NCBI GenBank assembly: GCA_050692435.1 | Contig: JBOGVG010000111.1 | Span: 1 to 6,221, forward strand | Source of the DNA: AC-69 sp050692435 | Lineage (GTDB): Bacteria; Actinomycetota; UBA4738; HRBIN12 | DNA length: 6,221 bases | Direction: 5' to 3' | In this document: one piece after another, positions 4,721-6,221 of the stretch | Position numbering within the stretch: position 1 is the stretch's first letter | How the letters are laid out: each line of letters starts with the position of its first letter | Notes under the pieces: model-generated | What the model was told of the DNA's origin: nothing | Databases searched by the model: none | The model's input: only the letters and a program-made list of their open reading frames with translations | Program-made: the position numbers and the translations under genes

Positions 4721-6025
4721 ATGTCAGAGATCCTGACCCTTCCCCCGCCGGAGGCCGATACCGGGGAGTCCGACTCCGATGGTATCCCCCCTCTGATCCT
4801 GGGGCCCGCTCGAGATGCCATCGAGCGAGTCCTGGCTCTTGCCCGAAAGCAACTCGGGATGGAGGTCGCCCTCGTTTCAGAGTTCACCGAGGACGAGCAG
4901 GTCTGCCGAAACCTTGAGGGAAACGCCGAGTCGTTCGGCCTCGAGGTGGGCGCGGGAGCACCCGTCTGGGACACCTACTGCTGGAGGGTGGTGCAAGGAC
5001 AACTGCCCCGAGTCATCCCGGATGCGAAATCGGACGTCCGGTTACGGGATATCGAGGCCACCTGGGAAGCCGACATCGGCTCCTACATCGGGGTTCCCAT
5101 CCGGTTCTCAGATGGCCGGATCTATGGGAGCCTGTGTTGCCTGAGCCACACGGCCGATCCCTCCCTTCGAGACCGAGACGCGGAGTTCATGACCGTGCTG
5201 GCTGGGCTCATCGCCCACGACCTCGAGGCGGAATCCGCGGCCCATCAGAAACGGCTGGAGACCGTGGAGCGGATCCGAAGCGTGCTGGAACGAGGCGGCC
5301 TCCGCATGGTCTTCCAGCCCATCCTCGACCTCGCTTCGCTTGCCATCGTGGGCTACGAGGCCCTCGCCCGGTTCGAAGGAGACCGCGCGAGTCCGCAAGA
5401 ACGGTTCGCCGAGGCCGCGGAGATCGGGCTGGGCCTCGACTTGGAGCGAGCGGCGATGCAAGTCGCCTTGGCGCATCTGGGGGAACTGCCCTCCGGGAGG
5501 TTCCTCTGGATGAACCGCTCCCCCCAAGCGCTGAGCTCCTCCATTCTTCGGGACACGCTCGCCTCGGCTTCTGGAGACCGGATCATCGTCGCGCTAACCC
5601 TTCATGAAACCATCGATAGCGACCGCAGGCTTGCGGAGGCGGTTCACGACCTCCGGGCTCACGGCGTCAGGCTCGCCATCGACCGTGTGGGTGGGGGATA
5701 CACCGGCCTCATGGACGTCCTTCGTCTCCGACCGGATGTACTCAAACTTGATCCCGGCGCGATCCGTGGCATGGACTCCGATACGTCGCAACGGGACTTG
5801 GTGTCGTTCCTGGTGCGGTTCGGTTCAGAGGCGGGGGCAACGATCACTGCCGATGGGATCGAGACCCACCAGACCCTAACCATCCTGCGAGACCTCGGCG
5901 TGAGCTACGGACAGGGCTATGCACTGGCCCCACCTCTCACTCTTGAGGACCTGGCCTATGAAGTACGGCAGGGCGGTGAGCAGGGACATAGCCTGGAAGG
6001 AGTGGGGTCGGCATCAAGGCCATGA
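4721..6025 (+). CDS. GAF-EAL domain protein, probably a cyclic di-GMP receptor or weak phosphodiesterase
   Basis: A soluble signalling protein of 434 residues with no signal peptide or membrane segment. An N-terminal GAF sensor domain (about 28-168; GSYIGVPIRFSDGRIYGSLCCL is typical) is joined by a short helical linker (170-192) to an EAL domain (about 193-415). EAL positions kept: Gln199 (FQP), Glu213 (YEAL), Asn265, Glu296, Asp321, Asp339, Lys342, Glu381 (DGIET) and Gln398 (GQGY). Changed: the DDFG motif reads DRVG, so the second Asp, a metal ligand in active enzymes, is Arg322; and the usual LExTE reads LTLHE. Known: EAL domains hydrolyse cyclic di-GMP with two metals, and loss of metal ligands usually leaves binding only. 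Inference: a ligand-responsive cyclic di-GMP effector. There is no GGDEF domain. ATG at 4721 is chosen for GGGAGGT 7 nt upstream. An upstream TTG at 4661 would add 20 residues but lacks such a site. Confidence 0.9.
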   Translation: MSEILTLPPPEADTGESDSDGIPPLILGPARDAIERVLALARKQLGMEVALVSEFTEDEQVCRNLEGNAESFGLEVGAGAPVWDTYCWRVVQGQLPRVIPDAKSDVRLRDIEATWEADIGSYIGVPIRFSDGRIYGSLCCLSHTADPSLRDRDAEFMTVLAGLIAHDLEAESAAHQKRLETVERIRSVLERGGLRMVFQPILDLASLAIVGYEALARFEGDRASPQERFAEAAEIGLGLDLERAAMQVALAHLGELPSGRFLWMNRSPQALSSSILRDTLASASGDRIIVALTLHETIDSDRRLAEAVHDLRAHGVRLAIDRVGGGYTGLMDVLRLRPDVLKLDPGAIRGMDSDTSQRDLVSFLVRFGSEAGATITADGIETHQTLTILRDLGVSYGQGYALAPPLTLEDLAYEVRQGGEQGHSLEGVGSASRP

Positions 6026-6117
6026 CGCACAGATCTGGATCGAGTCTGGCGCAGATGTGGCCTCGGCGCCCGCGCGACCGCAGCTCTTCGACCTGAACCC
6101 GTCTCTCCCTGTGTTGA

Positions 6118-6221
6118 CTACTTCATGCGAGCGATAGCTCGCCAGCCTTCTGCGAACCGGAAGGTCTGCTCGCCGACGTTGCGGAGGCCATCCGTCGGCC
6201 GTGCTGGGTGGTCTCCTGGCC
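6118..6221 (-). CDS. Possible C-terminal end of an unidentified protein (weak)
   Basis: A minus-strand frame enters from the right edge and ends at TAG (6120-6118). Its last 20 residues read VGEQTFRFAEGWRAIARMK or close to it, with an ordinary-looking composition. I recognise no family. About 34 codons is too short to judge coding, and an opposing plus-strand frame from ATG at 6125 is also open to the edge. If real, this gene would converge on the GAF-EAL gene. Confidence 0.22.
   Translation of the reverse strand, partial: PGDHPARPTDGLRNVGEQTFRFAEGWRAIARMK
6127..6142. other. Small perfect hairpin downstream of the GAF-EAL gene
   Basis: GCGAGC (6127-6132) and GCTCGC (6137-6142) form a 6-bp stem with a GATA loop, about 100 nt after the GAF-EAL stop. 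No T-run follows, so an intrinsic terminator is doubtful. It also overlaps the weak minus-strand frame at the edge. Confidence 0.25.

Noticed and set aside
6026..6221. tRNA, small RNA or insertion-sequence end in the right-hand tail
   Set aside because: I found no cloverleaf pattern, no T-tracted terminator and no terminal repeat. Only a 6-bp hairpin and a weak partial frame are visible.
1..6221. CRISPR array or other repeated-spacer structure
   Set aside because: No regularly spaced repeats were seen. The only tandem repeat is the two-copy 12-bp unit at 4679-4702.

Overview
This is a G+C-rich bacterial segment. It most likely comes from an uncultured high-GC lineage: Actinomycetota is my best guess, from the style of the GAF-EAL protein and of the membrane-protein C-terminus, but nothing here fixes the taxon. 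Six protein-coding genes are supported, plus one very weak partial frame at the right edge.

Left part (1-2782, minus strand): a compact mercury-resistance operon read right to left. The order is merB (organomercurial lyase), an ArsR/CmtR-type metal sensor, merA (mercuric reductase), then a lipoprotein with a thioredoxin-like domain. merB and the regulator overlap by ATGA. The other gaps are 12 and 15 nt and hold good ribosome binding sites. The last gene is the most notable item. Its frame meets a TGA exactly where the first cysteine of a CxxC redox motif belongs (SPT-U-ATC), and it stays open in the same frame to the window edge. A small hairpin sits just downstream, where a bacterial SECIS would be. 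I read it as a selenocysteine-containing, membrane-anchored thioredoxin-like protein co-transcribed with mercury detoxification genes. A six-frame caller would report only an 89-residue stub. MerB would release Hg(II) from organomercurials, MerA would reduce it to Hg(0), and the sensor would control the operon from an AT-rich inverted repeat just upstream of merB. The selenoprotein could handle thiol or selenol chemistry or mercury outside the membrane.

Middle (2783-4720): a 322-nt intergenic region, a minus-strand gene for a multi-spanning membrane protein of unknown function (3105-4385), then a 335-nt divergent intergenic region. The two intergenic regions share a striking element, with 20 of 22 bases identical in inverted orientation and a common TGTC-n4-GACA-n11-TGTC layout. 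One copy lies just upstream of the membrane-protein gene and the other just beyond its 3' end.

Right part (4721-6025, plus strand): a GAF-EAL signalling protein. Its EAL domain keeps most catalytic positions but has Arg in place of the second Asp of the DDFG motif, so it may bind cyclic di-GMP rather than hydrolyse it. Its ribosome binding site lies in a hairpin whose upstream arm is present twice, in a perfect 12-bp tandem repeat. The last 196 nt hold no confident gene.
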